A stretch of DNA of 19,184 nt, taken from Bacillota bacterium (GTDB lineage Bacteria; Bacillota; Desulfotomaculia; Desulfotomaculales; Desulfotomaculaceae). The notes beneath the pieces are model-generated. The model searched no databases. It saw only the letters and a list, made by a program, of their open reading frames with translations, and was not told the origin of the DNA. Made by a program: the position numbers and the translations under genes. The stretch lies in NCBI GenBank assembly GCA_023481335.1, contig JAMCWI010000072.1, positions 1-19,184 on the forward strand. Direction: 5' to 3'. Shown here in pieces: positions 6,071-14,565 of the stretch (positions are counted from its first letter, which is position 1; each line of letters opens with the position of its first letter).

Positions 6071-6392
6071 AACAGGGTTTAGTTTTACGCATGTTTAAAT
6101 AGTCGAACCGGGTAAGGAAAATTGGAGAATTGATATTCTAACATTCTTTTTTTGTAACTTTATGTAGGATTTTTTTGAAGTTTGTAGTAAACTATGAATC
6201 AAAAGCAATATTTGGCTTATATAGTGGATTTCAGGCGAAGTTCTTACGAAATAAAACCATCCTTTGAGTGATGTTAGCTGGTCCCTGAATCTATAATGAT
6301 TTTGAAGTAAAGACTCCATAGATCACGGATTCGGTACCTCCTCATTTTTTTATTTTAATTGTCCGGCTGGAAAAAGGAAGTGTTTTCGTCAG
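6071..6392. other. AT-rich intergenic region between pilD and pilT
   Basis: No gene is supported in these 322 bp. The region is AT-rich with T runs near 6146-6153, 6170-6176 and 6344-6351. A perfect -10 hexamer TATAAT occurs at 6292-6297, but no matching -35 box lies 16-18 nt upstream, so a promoter for the pilT operon here is possible but unproven. No clear terminator follows pilD. The pilT ribosome binding site AAGGAAG (6374-6380) ends the gap. Confidence 0.45.
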
Positions 6393-7595
6393 ATGGATGA
6401 TAGTCCCAGGGGTTTTTTGATCCATGAAGGCAAATCAGGTCCCGAACAAAACGTGAGCTGTGGTACCTGCGAACGGGAATACCCGGTCGACCTGGACAGG
6501 CTTCTGATGGCCACTTTAGAGCGGCAGGGTTCCGACCTGCACCTGACGGCCGGGGCTCCTCCCATAGTCAGGATTAACGGGGAACTGCTCTTCCTGGAAT
6601 ATCCTGTCTTGCGGCCAATCGATGTGGACAGGCTGGTGCTAACGGTTCTGGAACCGTACCAACGGGAAATATTCGAGAAGAAACGTGAGCTTGACTTCTC
6701 CTATTCCATACCCAGTGTTAGCCGGTTTCGCGGCAATATCATGCGCCAGCGGGGGAGTCTGGCGGCAGCCTTACGGGTGGTGCCTTATAAAGCCCCGCAT
6801 ATCGAGGATCTGAGCTTGCCGCCGGCTGTTAGGGATCTTTGCTACCTTCCGCGCGGTTTAGTACTGGTCACGGGCCCTACCGGGAGCGGTAAATCCACCA
6901 CGCTTACCGCCATGATCGACCTCATTAACCAGGAACGCAGCATGAATATCGTTACTGTTGAGGATCCAATCGAATTCCTGCACCGGCACAAGAAATCCAT
7001 AGTCAAGCAGAGGGAGGTCGGAACCGACACCAACTCATTCGCCGATGCCTTGCGTCATGTCCTGCGCCATGACCCGGACGTTATTCTGATTGGTGAGATG
7101 CGTGATCTGGATAGTGTTGCCATTGCCCTTACGGCAGCTGAGACCGGACACCTGGTTTTTTCTACCCTGCACACACAGACAGCGCCCCTGGCCATCCACC
7201 GAGTCGTGAATGTCTTTCAGGAGCACTTGCGCAACCAGACCCGCCAGCAGTTGGCTGATTCCCTGCAGGCAGTCATCGCTCAGCAGCTCTTGCCCAAGAG
7301 CGACGGCAGCGGGCGGGTAATAGCCGTGGAATTGCTGTTGACCACTTCAGCGGTGCGCAACCTGATCCGGGAAGGAAAGGAGCACCAGCTCTATACCGCT
7401 ATCCAGACCGGCCGCGCTCTGGGGATGCAGACTATGGACCAGGCGCTTGCCAACCTGTGTCTTGCCGGTAAGATTACCAGGGAGATGGCATTGCAGCGCT
7501 GCGTGGACCGAATTGAACTGGAGCGGCTGCTTTATCATGAAACAAGTCCGGGCTTGACCGTCGGAAAGAGGATTTCGGCCCCGGCCCAGTGGTAA
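6393..7595 (+). CDS. pilT: Type IV pilus retraction ATPase PilT
   Basis: This cytoplasmic hexameric ATPase depolymerises the pilus and so drives twitching and surface sensing. Motifs in order: GSDLHLTAGAPPIVRINGEL (46-65), Walker A GPTGSGKST (161-169), the Asp box VTVEDPIEF (187-195), Walker B ILIGEMRD (231-238), the His box TGHLVFSTLHT (251-261), and AVRNLIREGK (320-329), the C-terminal AIRNLIRE motif that is specific to PilT and separates it from PilB. At 400 aa it is longer than the usual 340-370, because of an N-terminal extension of about 30 residues containing C23-G-T-C26 and a short C-terminal tail. The start ATG follows AAGGAAG by 12 nt. It is the first gene of a run that continues with pilC. 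Confidence 0.96.
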   Translation: MDDSPRGFLIHEGKSGPEQNVSCGTCEREYPVDLDRLLMATLERQGSDLHLTAGAPPIVRINGELLFLEYPVLRPIDVDRLVLTVLEPYQREIFEKKRELDFSYSIPSVSRFRGNIMRQRGSLAAALRVVPYKAPHIEDLSLPPAVRDLCYLPRGLVLVTGPTGSGKSTTLTAMIDLINQERSMNIVTVEDPIEFLHRHKKSIVKQREVGTDTNSFADALRHVLRHDPDVILIGEMRDLDSVAIALTAAETGHLVFSTLHTQTAPLAIHRVVNVFQEHLRNQTRQQLADSLQAVIAQQLLPKSDGSGRVIAVELLLTTSAVRNLIREGKEHQLYTAIQTGRALGMQTMDQALANLCLAGKITREMALQRCVDRIELERLLYHETSPGLTVGKRISAPAQW

Positions 7596-7655
7596 ATTTT
7601 ATCTGATATAACTATACAGTCATTCAGACAGATAACCGGGAAGGGGGAGGAAATA

Positions 7656-8861
7656 TTGCCCATCTTTACCTACCAGGTAATAGATAAATCAGGCGCCCTG
7701 GCTACCGGGCAGGTGGAGGCGGAAAACGAACAGATGGCAGCCGGGCGCCTGCGCAAGATGGGACTCATGGCGCTTGACTTAAAAGAGGTGAGGACATCAC
7801 CCTTAAAGGGCATGTTCCAGGCGCGCCGGAAGGTGAAAATCGGGGAGTTGAGCCTGTTCAGCCGCCAGCTGGCAGCCATGCTGGACGCAGGCATTCCGTT
7901 AACCCGCGCGCTTTTTACCTTTAGCCGGCAGGCCGACAATCCCACCCTGCGGATCACTTTGGGGGACGTGGCCCGGAACGTGGAAGGCGGCACGGGCTTT
8001 TCTGCCGCTCTAAAGGACTATCCCGCTATTTTTTCCAACCTTTACATAAGCATGGTCCATGCCGGGGAAGTTGGGGGCTCCATGGAGTTAATGCTCAGAA
8101 ACCTCTCCGAGCAGCTGGAACATGAAAAGAACTTGAAGGACCAGGTGCGTTCCGCCACCTTTTATCCCCTGCTGGTGATATCCTTTGCCGTCCTGGTGTT
8201 AGTGGGAATGCTTTTTTTTATCGTACCTATGTTCATGAATTTTTTGCCCCAGGGAGTTGCAGTGCCGCTGCCCACCCGGATCGTTTTCGGCGCTTCTGAA
8301 TCGGTGAGGCACTGGTGGTTTCTCTATCTTTTGGTTATAGCCGCCCTTGTCGCCGGCATGCGCTTTTACATACACAGTCCTCAGGGCGGCCGGGCCTGGG
8401 ACCGGGTGAAGTTCCGCGTACCGGCCTTCGGTACCCTTTTCCATAAGGCTGTGATAGCCAGGTTTTCCCGTACCTTTTCCACCCTGTTGTCCGGCGGCAT
8501 CCCGGTGCTGCAGGCTCTGGAGGCAGCGGGCCCGGCTTCGGGAAACATTCTGGTGGCGGACGCCGTAAAATCCGCCGTGGAAAAGATCCAGGAGGGCACA
8601 AGTATTGCGGTACCCCTGGAGGAAAGCGGCATGTTCCCCCCCATGGTCATACAAATGGTAGCGGTGGGGGAGGAATCCGGAACTCTGTCGAATCTCCTGA
8701 GCCGGGTGGCCGAGTTTTATGAGGCCGAGGTGACCGCCATGACCAAGGGGCGCACCGCTCTCATTGAACCAATCATGATTATCGTTGTAGGCTGCCTGAT
8801 CGGCGCCATGGTGGTTTCTATGTACCTGCCCATCTTTATGGTTGTCACATCGGCGAAGTAA
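7656..8861 (+). CDS. pilC: Type IV pilus inner-membrane platform protein PilC
   Basis: This polytopic membrane protein couples the PilB and PilT ATPases to pilin insertion and removal. The protein (401 aa) has the expected two GspF/T2SSF domains, about residues 67-190 and 267-392. They carry the repeated signatures FSRQLAAMLDAGIPLTRAL and FSRTFSTLLSGGIPVLQAL and, after each, an MVHAGEVGGSM- or MVAVGEESGTL-type stretch. Membrane segments lie at about 170-196, 219-238 and 371-394. The start is TTG at 7656, placed 5 nt after GGGGGAGG (7643-7650). It follows pilT by 60 bp and belongs to the same operon. Length and architecture are normal. Confidence 0.96.
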   Translation: MPIFTYQVIDKSGALATGQVEAENEQMAAGRLRKMGLMALDLKEVRTSPLKGMFQARRKVKIGELSLFSRQLAAMLDAGIPLTRALFTFSRQADNPTLRITLGDVARNVEGGTGFSAALKDYPAIFSNLYISMVHAGEVGGSMELMLRNLSEQLEHEKNLKDQVRSATFYPLLVISFAVLVLVGMLFFIVPMFMNFLPQGVAVPLPTRIVFGASESVRHWWFLYLLVIAALVAGMRFYIHSPQGGRAWDRVKFRVPAFGTLFHKAVIARFSRTFSTLLSGGIPVLQALEAAGPASGNILVADAVKSAVEKIQEGTSIAVPLEESGMFPPMVIQMVAVGEESGTLSNLLSRVAEFYEAEVTAMTKGRTALIEPIMIIVVGCLIGAMVVSMYLPIFMVVTSAK

Positions 8862-8903
8862 ATACATAAATTCCGCCGGCCCGGTCTTGATGAACTGCTA
8901 TCC

Positions 8904-8919
8904 GGCCTGAAAGGAGGCC
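8904..8919 (+). promoter_or_regulatory. Ribosome binding site within a hairpin before the large minor prepilin
   Basis: GGCCT (8904-8908) can pair with AGGCC (8915-8919) around GAAAGG, so part of the AAAGGAGG ribosome binding site (8910-8917) lies in the stem. The hairpin is short but could lower translation of the 561-aa prepilin relative to pilC. Confidence 0.3.
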
Positions 8920-8927
8920 TCTCCGGC

Positions 8928-10613
8928 ATGAGAAAAAGGATGTACATTAACAGCCAGAGGGGGTTCACCCTGGTCGAAATACTGGTAGCCATTACGCTTT
9001 TGCTGATCATTACAGTTTCTTTTGTACCGCTTTTCGTTTACATCAGTGAGGGGTCTCAGGGCAACCGCGCCCGGCTTGTCGCCACCAAGCTGGCCAGCAG
9101 CGTGAGCGATGAGATCCGCGCCCTGCCTTACAATGAGGTCGGCCTCGTGGGCGGCAATCCGGAAGGGGTCATCGAGCACGAGACCACCAGTACCGTCGAG
9201 GGCCGCCAGTATACCATCACAACCAACGTTTGGTGGGTCGACGACCCTTCCGACGACACCGGGGGGAACGACCCCATTCCTTACGATTACAAGCGTGTCG
9301 GGGTCAGTGTCTCGACGCCGGGCCTGTTCGGCGGCGGAGTTGGGATAACAAGCAATATCCACACCCTGGCCTCCATGGAAGGAGAAGAGGAGGCCTACCC
9401 CGGCGGCAATATCCGGGCCAAAGTCCGGCGGGGATGGCGCACGGATCCGGATGAAGAAGACATTCTCATCGAGGACGTGAAGATCGACCTCACCGACGAG
9501 TTTGGCACGACCCAGACCCTCTGGACCGAGGAGACAGGCCGCGCCCTTTTCGCCATCCTTGACGAAGGGACTTATACGGTCGAGGCGGACGCCGGCGACC
9601 TGGGAATGATGGTCCATCCGATGCAGGCCGAACAGCAGGCCGAAGTTACCGAGGGGGTAACCACTGAGATAGGCTTTGACGCCGAGTATCCCTGCCATCT
9701 GGCGCTGGAACTGCGTAACGCTAATTCCGGGGCGCTGTTAACGGCGGGTGGGACCCTGGTTTTGGAGACCCCATTCGCCGGCAATATAAATAAGACCTTC
9801 ACCGGGGGGAATTTGCCCGCAAGTTTTCTGGGCGACCTGTGGCCTGTCGGTGATGGCTACACGGGCACCGCGTATAACTTGAAGGTGCTGGCGGGAGGGT
9901 ATCTCCCCTACGACCTGGGAGCCCACCCCGAGGTCTGGAAGGGTTTTTTTAATTCGCCGGGGGAGATGAAAAGCCTTACCCTCAGCCTCACCCCTGCCAC
10001 CGCCAGCGTGACAGTGACGGATGCAGGTACCGGTGTCCATTTGGCCGGAGCTGCCGTGGATATCTACATTCATACCTTCACTTTTAGTGGAGGCGGCTGG
10101 GCAGACTACTGCTCCGCCGGCCCGGTAGCCTCGGCAGTTACCCAGTCCGACGGCAGCGTCTCCTTAGCCCTGGGGGACAATAACCCATATCAGCCGCCGG
10201 ACGAGCCGCAGGAAGGGGACGAGTATACCCGGTACTGCGTAAAAGTTACTTCCGTCGGATATCTGACCTTCGGGCCGGAGCACGACGCCTTCTGGGTTAC
10301 CGGCGGCAGTCAGATGACAGGAGCAGGAGCGGTTGAAACCTATGCCGTAAACCTGCAGCCTGACTTCCGCAGTATTCGCGTAAGAGCCGAAAAATCTAAC
10401 GGCACCCCCCGCAATAGCGTTCGGATCAGGGTAACCGGACCGGGCTACGATGAACAAAACCAAACAGGTGCCGACGGCGTGGCCGGTGAGGCGCTTTTTG
10501 AGGACCTTGCCCCCGGCGCCTACGTCGTATCCAGGCGGCAGAATAACAAATGGACTGACTCGCGGGCGCTGGACGTTCAATGGGGGGAATACTTTGTTCT
10601 TTACCGTAACTAG
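8928..10613 (+). CDS. Large minor prepilin (PilV-like N-terminus) with Ig-like modules, 561 aa
   Basis: The N-terminus is a genuine class III prepilin signal: basic leader ending R11-G12, then FTLVEILVAITLLLIITV with Glu at +5, as in PilV-type minor pilins. What follows is far larger than a normal minor pilin (150-200 aa). After an alpha-helical spine and a first globular part (to about 150), the rest divides into about four beta-rich segments (161-250, 255-355, 358-477, 481-560). Several carry the carboxypeptidase-regulatory/CnaB-like pattern (RALFAILDEGTYTV; DAGTGVHLAGAAVDIY; GEALFEDLAPGAYVVS). Only three cysteines are present. Placement between pilC and two more prepilin genes suggests a priming/tip-complex subunit whose modules reach out from the pilus tip, possibly as an adhesin. 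The tip role is inference. The start ATG follows AAAGGAGG by 10 nt. Confidence 0.82.
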   Translation: MRKRMYINSQRGFTLVEILVAITLLLIITVSFVPLFVYISEGSQGNRARLVATKLASSVSDEIRALPYNEVGLVGGNPEGVIEHETTSTVEGRQYTITTNVWWVDDPSDDTGGNDPIPYDYKRVGVSVSTPGLFGGGVGITSNIHTLASMEGEEEAYPGGNIRAKVRRGWRTDPDEEDILIEDVKIDLTDEFGTTQTLWTEETGRALFAILDEGTYTVEADAGDLGMMVHPMQAEQQAEVTEGVTTEIGFDAEYPCHLALELRNANSGALLTAGGTLVLETPFAGNINKTFTGGNLPASFLGDLWPVGDGYTGTAYNLKVLAGGYLPYDLGAHPEVWKGFFNSPGEMKSLTLSLTPATASVTVTDAGTGVHLAGAAVDIYIHTFTFSGGGWADYCSAGPVASAVTQSDGSVSLALGDNNPYQPPDEPQEGDEYTRYCVKVTSVGYLTFGPEHDAFWVTGGSQMTGAGAVETYAVNLQPDFRSIRVRAEKSNGTPRNSVRIRVTGPGYDEQNQTGADGVAGEALFEDLAPGAYVVSRRQNNKWTDSRALDVQWGEYFVLYRN

Positions 10614-10666
10614 TGAAAGTGTATTAGTTATCAAGTAATGCTGAAGATGATCCTGGTGATTTAAGA

Positions 10667-11287
10667 GTGATTAATATGAAATGGCGCAGGATGGTCCGTA
10701 AATACCTTTTAACCCTTGCCGGCGAATCCGGCCTGACCCTAATTGAGCTGCTGGTGGTTCTCGCCCTTCTGGGCGTGGTCCTCGGCAGCATCTACCAATA
10801 TTTTTTCTTCAGCCACCACCAGAGGAACCGGGCCGCCGCAGAGTCACGGTCCATCCAGGACGCGCGCCTTACGTTGGCGCGCCTGGACCGTGAGATCCGC
10901 CAGGCGCGGAAGGCTACGGAAAGCGCGGGGGCGGTCGCGGTGCCGGATGACAACCAACTTGACATTTACACCGATGTTATCAGTGGAGATGACGGGAAAC
11001 CGGAGCTGGTCCGTTACAAATTGGAATTGAACGGGGCCCTGGTACGGGGAGTGTCCAGGCCGCAGGGAAGTGAGTACCCTTACACCTACGAGGCTCCGGG
11101 CACCTGGGAGACAGTGGTTTCAACGGTGGCCAACGATACAGACCCTCTCTTCATTCTGGACGACAGGCACTCTCCCCGCCTGGTGGTCAACGTGGACCTT
11201 CTGGTAGACGATTCTGCGACGCCTCTGGCCCGGCCGGTCCAGATTCAGGCCGCTATTACGGTGCGCAGCCGGGAGGATGCTAAGTGA
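10667..11287 (+). CDS. Minor prepilin, PilW/GspJ-like
   Basis: The 206-aa protein has a long basic leader ending in ESG22, then LTLIELLVVLALLGVVLGSIYQYFF, with Glu at +5, so it is a PilD substrate. The helix continues into an amphipathic stretch (SRSIQDARLTLARLDREIRQA) with the order typical of PilW and GspJ pseudopilins, where a region like LARLDREIRQA is characteristic. The C-terminal half is beta-rich. It is expected to join the minor pilin complex that primes pilus assembly, together with the large prepilin upstream and the PilX-like protein downstream. GTG at 10667 is preceded by GGTGAT at 10655-10660; ATG at 10676 is an alternative that shortens the leader by three residues. The stop codon overlaps the next start. 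Confidence 0.85.
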   Translation: MINMKWRRMVRKYLLTLAGESGLTLIELLVVLALLGVVLGSIYQYFFFSHHQRNRAAAESRSIQDARLTLARLDREIRQARKATESAGAVAVPDDNQLDIYTDVISGDDGKPELVRYKLELNGALVRGVSRPQGSEYPYTYEAPGTWETVVSTVANDTDPLFILDDRHSPRLVVNVDLLVDDSATPLARPVQIQAAITVRSREDAK

Positions 11288-12693
11288 TGAGACGTAAGCT
11301 GAATGAGGAAAGAGGTACCGCCGTACCCATCGTTGTGGCCGTCATCGCTGTGATTTCCATCCTGGGCTTAACGGCGGCCTACATGGTTGAGAGCCAGACT
11401 ACCATGGGCGCCCGCTACAGCGGTGGTGAGAAGGCGCTTGCCATTGCCGAGGCCGGTGTGAACGAGTACCTGTGGCATCTGAACGGGGATTCAAAGTTTT
11501 ACGAGGATGACGGCGGCTTCAGCGCCAGTGACCATACCTTTCAAGACGGTTTTTACCACTTAGCCGTCACGCCCCCGGACACGGAAAACCCGGTGGTGAC
11601 AATTACCTCCACCGGCTGGCCGGAAGGTGACCTCACCAACAGGCGCACCGTAGAGGTCCGGGTGCACAAGCGCCAGTTCGTGCAGAACATCTACTTGTCC
11701 GAGGTGGAAACCGCCCTGAACGGACCTAATGTCTGTTGGATTACCGGGGATGAGTTGTGGGGTCCGCTGCACACCAACGGTACCCTGTATATCGACGGTG
11801 ACCCGATCTTCCACGGCCCGGTCACCTACTCAGGAGGACTCGATGTTAAATCGGGCAGTGACCCGACTTACGAAGTCCCAGGTTATCCCCTGAAGGTGCC
11901 TAAGCTGGAGTTTCCGCAAACGAACGGCCAGCTCAAGACGCAAGCGCAGTACAACGGCTACTACTATGACGGGCGGACCTGTATTCTACTGGACGGAGAC
12001 CAGGTGAAAATAAGGAACAGGACAGGGGATGTGGAAATCAGGCCACTGCCGCGGAACGGTGTTATCTACGTGGACGGGACCACCAACGAGTCTAACAACG
12101 CCAAATGGGACCTTAATACCGGTAATGCCTTCGTCTCCGGCAAACTGGACGGCCGCCTGACCATCGCTACCGCCAAAGACATTTATATTACCGGGCGGGA
12201 TCCTACGAACTTCACCTATAACTTGGCATCTGCCACCGGCGGCGTCAAGTACAAAAACGAAGATTTTGACCCGGACGGTGGTATGACCGACGACATGCTC
12301 GGCCTGGTGGCCGGCGGTTATGTCCGAATCCTGCACCATAACTGGCCAGATGCTAAAAACGACAGGTCGTCACCCTATTACTCAACATACAACGTCAGCG
12401 ATGTGGCGCCTGACAATATTACCGTCGACGCCGCCATTTTCGCCCTGGACTGGGCCTGGGAGTACGAGGACCACGATAGTGGCGAGCCGAAGGGGTCCAT
12501 CACCCTGGTCGGGTCGCTCACGCAGTACTACCGGGGCGAGGTTGGTACTTTCAATGCGGGTGGCCGCGTTACCGGATACAGCAAGAACTATATCCACGAC
12601 CCGCGCATGTCCTATGATTCGCCGCCGCACTTCCTGGAGCCGGTAAATGTCGGGTGGGAGATTGGAAGCTGGCGAGAAGTGCCAAATCCGTAG
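11287..12693 (+). CDS. PilX-like prepilin with DUF4900-type domain (468 aa)
   Basis: The N-terminus has a short leader ending ERG10, then TAVPIVVAVIAVISILGLTAAYMVES and further on GGEKALAIAEAGVNEYLWHL, the arrangement of PilX and related minor pilins. The +5 residue after the predicted cleavage is Ile, not Glu, as in tip-most GspK-type pseudopilins. The large C-terminal part contains GDELWGPLHTNGTLYIDG followed by DPIFHGPVTYSGG, a pattern I associate with DUF4900 proteins, and is otherwise beta-rich with many N, D, G and Y residues. ATG at 11287 overlaps the upstream TGA (TGATG), implying translational coupling; GTG at 11284 is also possible, and GGGAGG at 11271-11276 serves either. Lack of Glu5 fits a subunit at the very tip, with no pilin above it to contact. 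Confidence 0.82.
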   Translation: MRRKLNEERGTAVPIVVAVIAVISILGLTAAYMVESQTTMGARYSGGEKALAIAEAGVNEYLWHLNGDSKFYEDDGGFSASDHTFQDGFYHLAVTPPDTENPVVTITSTGWPEGDLTNRRTVEVRVHKRQFVQNIYLSEVETALNGPNVCWITGDELWGPLHTNGTLYIDGDPIFHGPVTYSGGLDVKSGSDPTYEVPGYPLKVPKLEFPQTNGQLKTQAQYNGYYYDGRTCILLDGDQVKIRNRTGDVEIRPLPRNGVIYVDGTTNESNNAKWDLNTGNAFVSGKLDGRLTIATAKDIYITGRDPTNFTYNLASATGGVKYKNEDFDPDGGMTDDMLGLVAGGYVRILHHNWPDAKNDRSSPYYSTYNVSDVAPDNITVDAAIFALDWAWEYEDHDSGEPKGSITLVGSLTQYYRGEVGTFNAGGRVTGYSKNYIHDPRMSYDSPPHFLEPVNVGWEIGSWREVPNP

Positions 12694-12842
12694 GAATTAT
12701 TCTAATTTCTCACAGGCACTGGACATCGAACCCGAAATCTGATTAGACGGTAAAACGGTGACAATGCCGCGGGTGGAAAGGTTTACCTGATTCTCCCGGG
12801 AATATCGATCTAAAAACTGGCTGGAGGAGTTGATAGCTATCT

Positions 12843-13847
12843 ATGGATCTTTTCAAAAGGGCCGGTTTGATCGGTTTAGAGCTGGATACAGGCGAGGCCC
12901 GGGCCGTCGAACTATGCGGCAGCGCGCGGGCGCCCGTGCTGGCGGCCTGCGGACGCGTCCCCCTTCCCGATGACGCCGTTGTCGAGGGGGCGGTCGTCCG
13001 GCCGGAGTCCGTGGCGGACGCTCTGGAGGAACTCTGGACCAGTGCCGGTATAACGGGGCGTGAGGTAGTCCTGGGCGTGGCGAACCAGGGCGTTTTGGTG
13101 CGCTTTGCCACTTTCCCGAAGGTTCCGGCTGACAAAATGGCCCGGATGATCCGTTATCAGGCCCAGGACTACCTGCCGATGCCTTTGAGCAGTGTGGTCC
13201 TGGACTACATGGTAATCGGCGAGATCGCGGATGAACGGGGGGAGTTCCTGGAGGTGTTACTGGTGGCAGCGCGGCGGGACATGCTGGACAACTTCCTGGC
13301 CGCGCTCTCCATGGCGCGACTAAAGCCGCGGGACATTGACGTTTCCTCCCTGGCCCTGCTCCGGGTATTGCCGGTGGAGGCCCAGGCGGGTACGGCGGCC
13401 CTGGTGAATGTGGCCAACGGGTTGAGCAATATTCTGGTGGTGGCTGAAGGTGTGCCGCGCATGGCTCGCCTGATCCCTGTCGGCCTGAAGGACGCCGCGA
13501 AGCTGTTGGACTGCTCCCTGGGTGAGGTTGTGCCTGATCCCGGCACGGACGCGCAGAGGGGTTGGCCCCGGGAAGCCCTCCTGGCCTGGATAGATAGCCT
13601 TACCGCAGAGATCAGTTCCTCCATCGGCTATTATAATGCGCAGCCGGGAACGGCGGCTGTTGAGAGGATAGTCCTCAGCGGGCGCGGCGCCAGGGTTGAG
13701 GGGTTGTCCGCCCTGGTCCGGGAGAGCATCGGCGTTCCGGTAACGACCATGCAACCCCTCGAGGGGAAAAATTGGCGCACACGAAATGGTGGGGATATCG
13801 CCAGACAGGCGCCGGACTTTGCGATAAGCCTCGGACTGGTTAGATAA
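12843..13847 (+). CDS. pilM: Type IV pilus assembly protein PilM (actin-like)
   Basis: This cytoplasmic actin/FtsA-like ATP-binding protein binds the N-terminal tail of PilN and links the motor to the alignment complex. The 334-aa sequence shows LIGLELDTGEARAVEL (first nucleotide-binding strand pair), VVLGVANQGVLVRFATFPKVP, MIRYQAQDYLPMPLSSVVLDY (a strong PilM signature), LVNVANGLSNILVV (second phosphate-type strand), then SLTAEISSSIGYYNAQ and IVLSGRGARVEGLSALV near the end. The length is normal (about 340-350). ATG at 12843 lies 14 nt from GGAGGAG, a rather wide gap. It starts the tight run pilM-pilN-pilO-pilP-pilB, 149 bp after the PilX-like gene with no clear terminator between. Confidence 0.94.
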   Translation: MDLFKRAGLIGLELDTGEARAVELCGSARAPVLAACGRVPLPDDAVVEGAVVRPESVADALEELWTSAGITGREVVLGVANQGVLVRFATFPKVPADKMARMIRYQAQDYLPMPLSSVVLDYMVIGEIADERGEFLEVLLVAARRDMLDNFLAALSMARLKPRDIDVSSLALLRVLPVEAQAGTAALVNVANGLSNILVVAEGVPRMARLIPVGLKDAAKLLDCSLGEVVPDPGTDAQRGWPREALLAWIDSLTAEISSSIGYYNAQPGTAAVERIVLSGRGARVEGLSALVRESIGVPVTTMQPLEGKNWRTRNGGDIARQAPDFAISLGLVR

Positions 13848-13866
13848 GTAATGGAGGTTTAAGCCT

Positions 13867-14562
13867 TTGAGCAATATCAGCCTTGCTACTTCAAGAAAAG
13901 ACACGGCGCTCTTAAAAAACATCAGCCTTCTTCCCCCTGAAATAAAAGCACAGCGCCAGATCCGCCGCCGCCGGACCCTCTATTTTTTGGGCAGCAGCCT
14001 GGTACTGCTGATTTTCCTCGGCATCAACGCCGCGCTGACAGTAGGCGCCGTGCAGGTCCGAGCCGAGGCGCGCGCGCTTCAGGAACGGCGTGCGGAGCTG
14101 GAAAAAGAGGTGTCGGCGTACAAGCCGTACGCCGATATGCAGGCATTTCTGACGAAGGCCGATAAAATTGCTCGACAGGCTATGGGGACACCACCGGACT
14201 ACAAGGTGATCATGGCAGGTATCGGTCTTTACATACCCGAAGGTGTGTGGCTGACCGACTTCACGGCCTCATACAAGACGGATGAAAAGGGTAAGTCGCA
14301 GGTGAAAGCCGGTCAGACCGATTCGACGACCGTACCGGCTCAACCTGCCGCAGGTGAGCTGATGGTGCGGGGCTGGACCTCCAGCCATCCGAAAGTTGCC
14401 CGCTGGCTGGAGGATATCCGGTCTGTGCCCGGATTGACCGATGTCTCCTGCCAGTTCTCCAGTGAGGAAGAACTTAACGAACTGCCGATGATTAAATTTG
14501 AAATAAAGGCCACTGTGCTGGCGGGCGCACCCTATCAGCCGGCTGCAGGAATGGGTGAGTAA
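13867..14562 (+). CDS. pilN: Type IV pilus assembly protein PilN
   Basis: This bitopic inner-membrane protein binds PilM through its cytoplasmic tail and PilO through its extracytoplasmic domain. The tail has NISLLPPEIKAQRQ (18-31), the conserved INLLP-type PilM-binding motif. An RRRR stop-transfer and a membrane helix follow (about 37-62), then a coiled coil (64-85) and a ferredoxin-like fold containing MAGIGLYIPEGVWLTDF and RGWTSSHPKVARWLEDI. It is 231 aa, somewhat longer than the usual 180-200, because of a Gly/Lys/Gln/Thr-rich insert near 138-160. The start is TTG at 13867, with GGAGGTTT upstream. It is 19 bp after pilM and 3 bp before pilO. Confidence 0.92.
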   Translation: MSNISLATSRKDTALLKNISLLPPEIKAQRQIRRRRTLYFLGSSLVLLIFLGINAALTVGAVQVRAEARALQERRAELEKEVSAYKPYADMQAFLTKADKIARQAMGTPPDYKVIMAGIGLYIPEGVWLTDFTASYKTDEKGKSQVKAGQTDSTTVPAQPAAGELMVRGWTSSHPKVARWLEDIRSVPGLTDVSCQFSSEEELNELPMIKFEIKATVLAGAPYQPAAGMGE

Positions 14563-14565
14563 AAG

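Noticed and set aside
6095..6319. 74-codon minus-strand frame in the pilD-pilT gap
   Set aside because: A GAGGAGG tract exists upstream, but 17 nt from the ATG. The product is a low-complexity K/S/L/I-rich translation of AT-rich DNA with no recognisable domain.
4442..6392. Cyclic-di-GMP riboswitch upstream of pilA or pilT
   Set aside because: Such switches often precede pilus genes, but the conserved GCAAAGCC-type core and tetraloop pattern were not found in either gap, nor in 1-282.
8898..9698. 266-codon minus-strand frame opposite the large prepilin
   Set aside because: It is a long antisense frame created by GC-rich codon usage. The plus strand has a clear prepilin signal and ribosome binding site, and the antisense product matches nothing.
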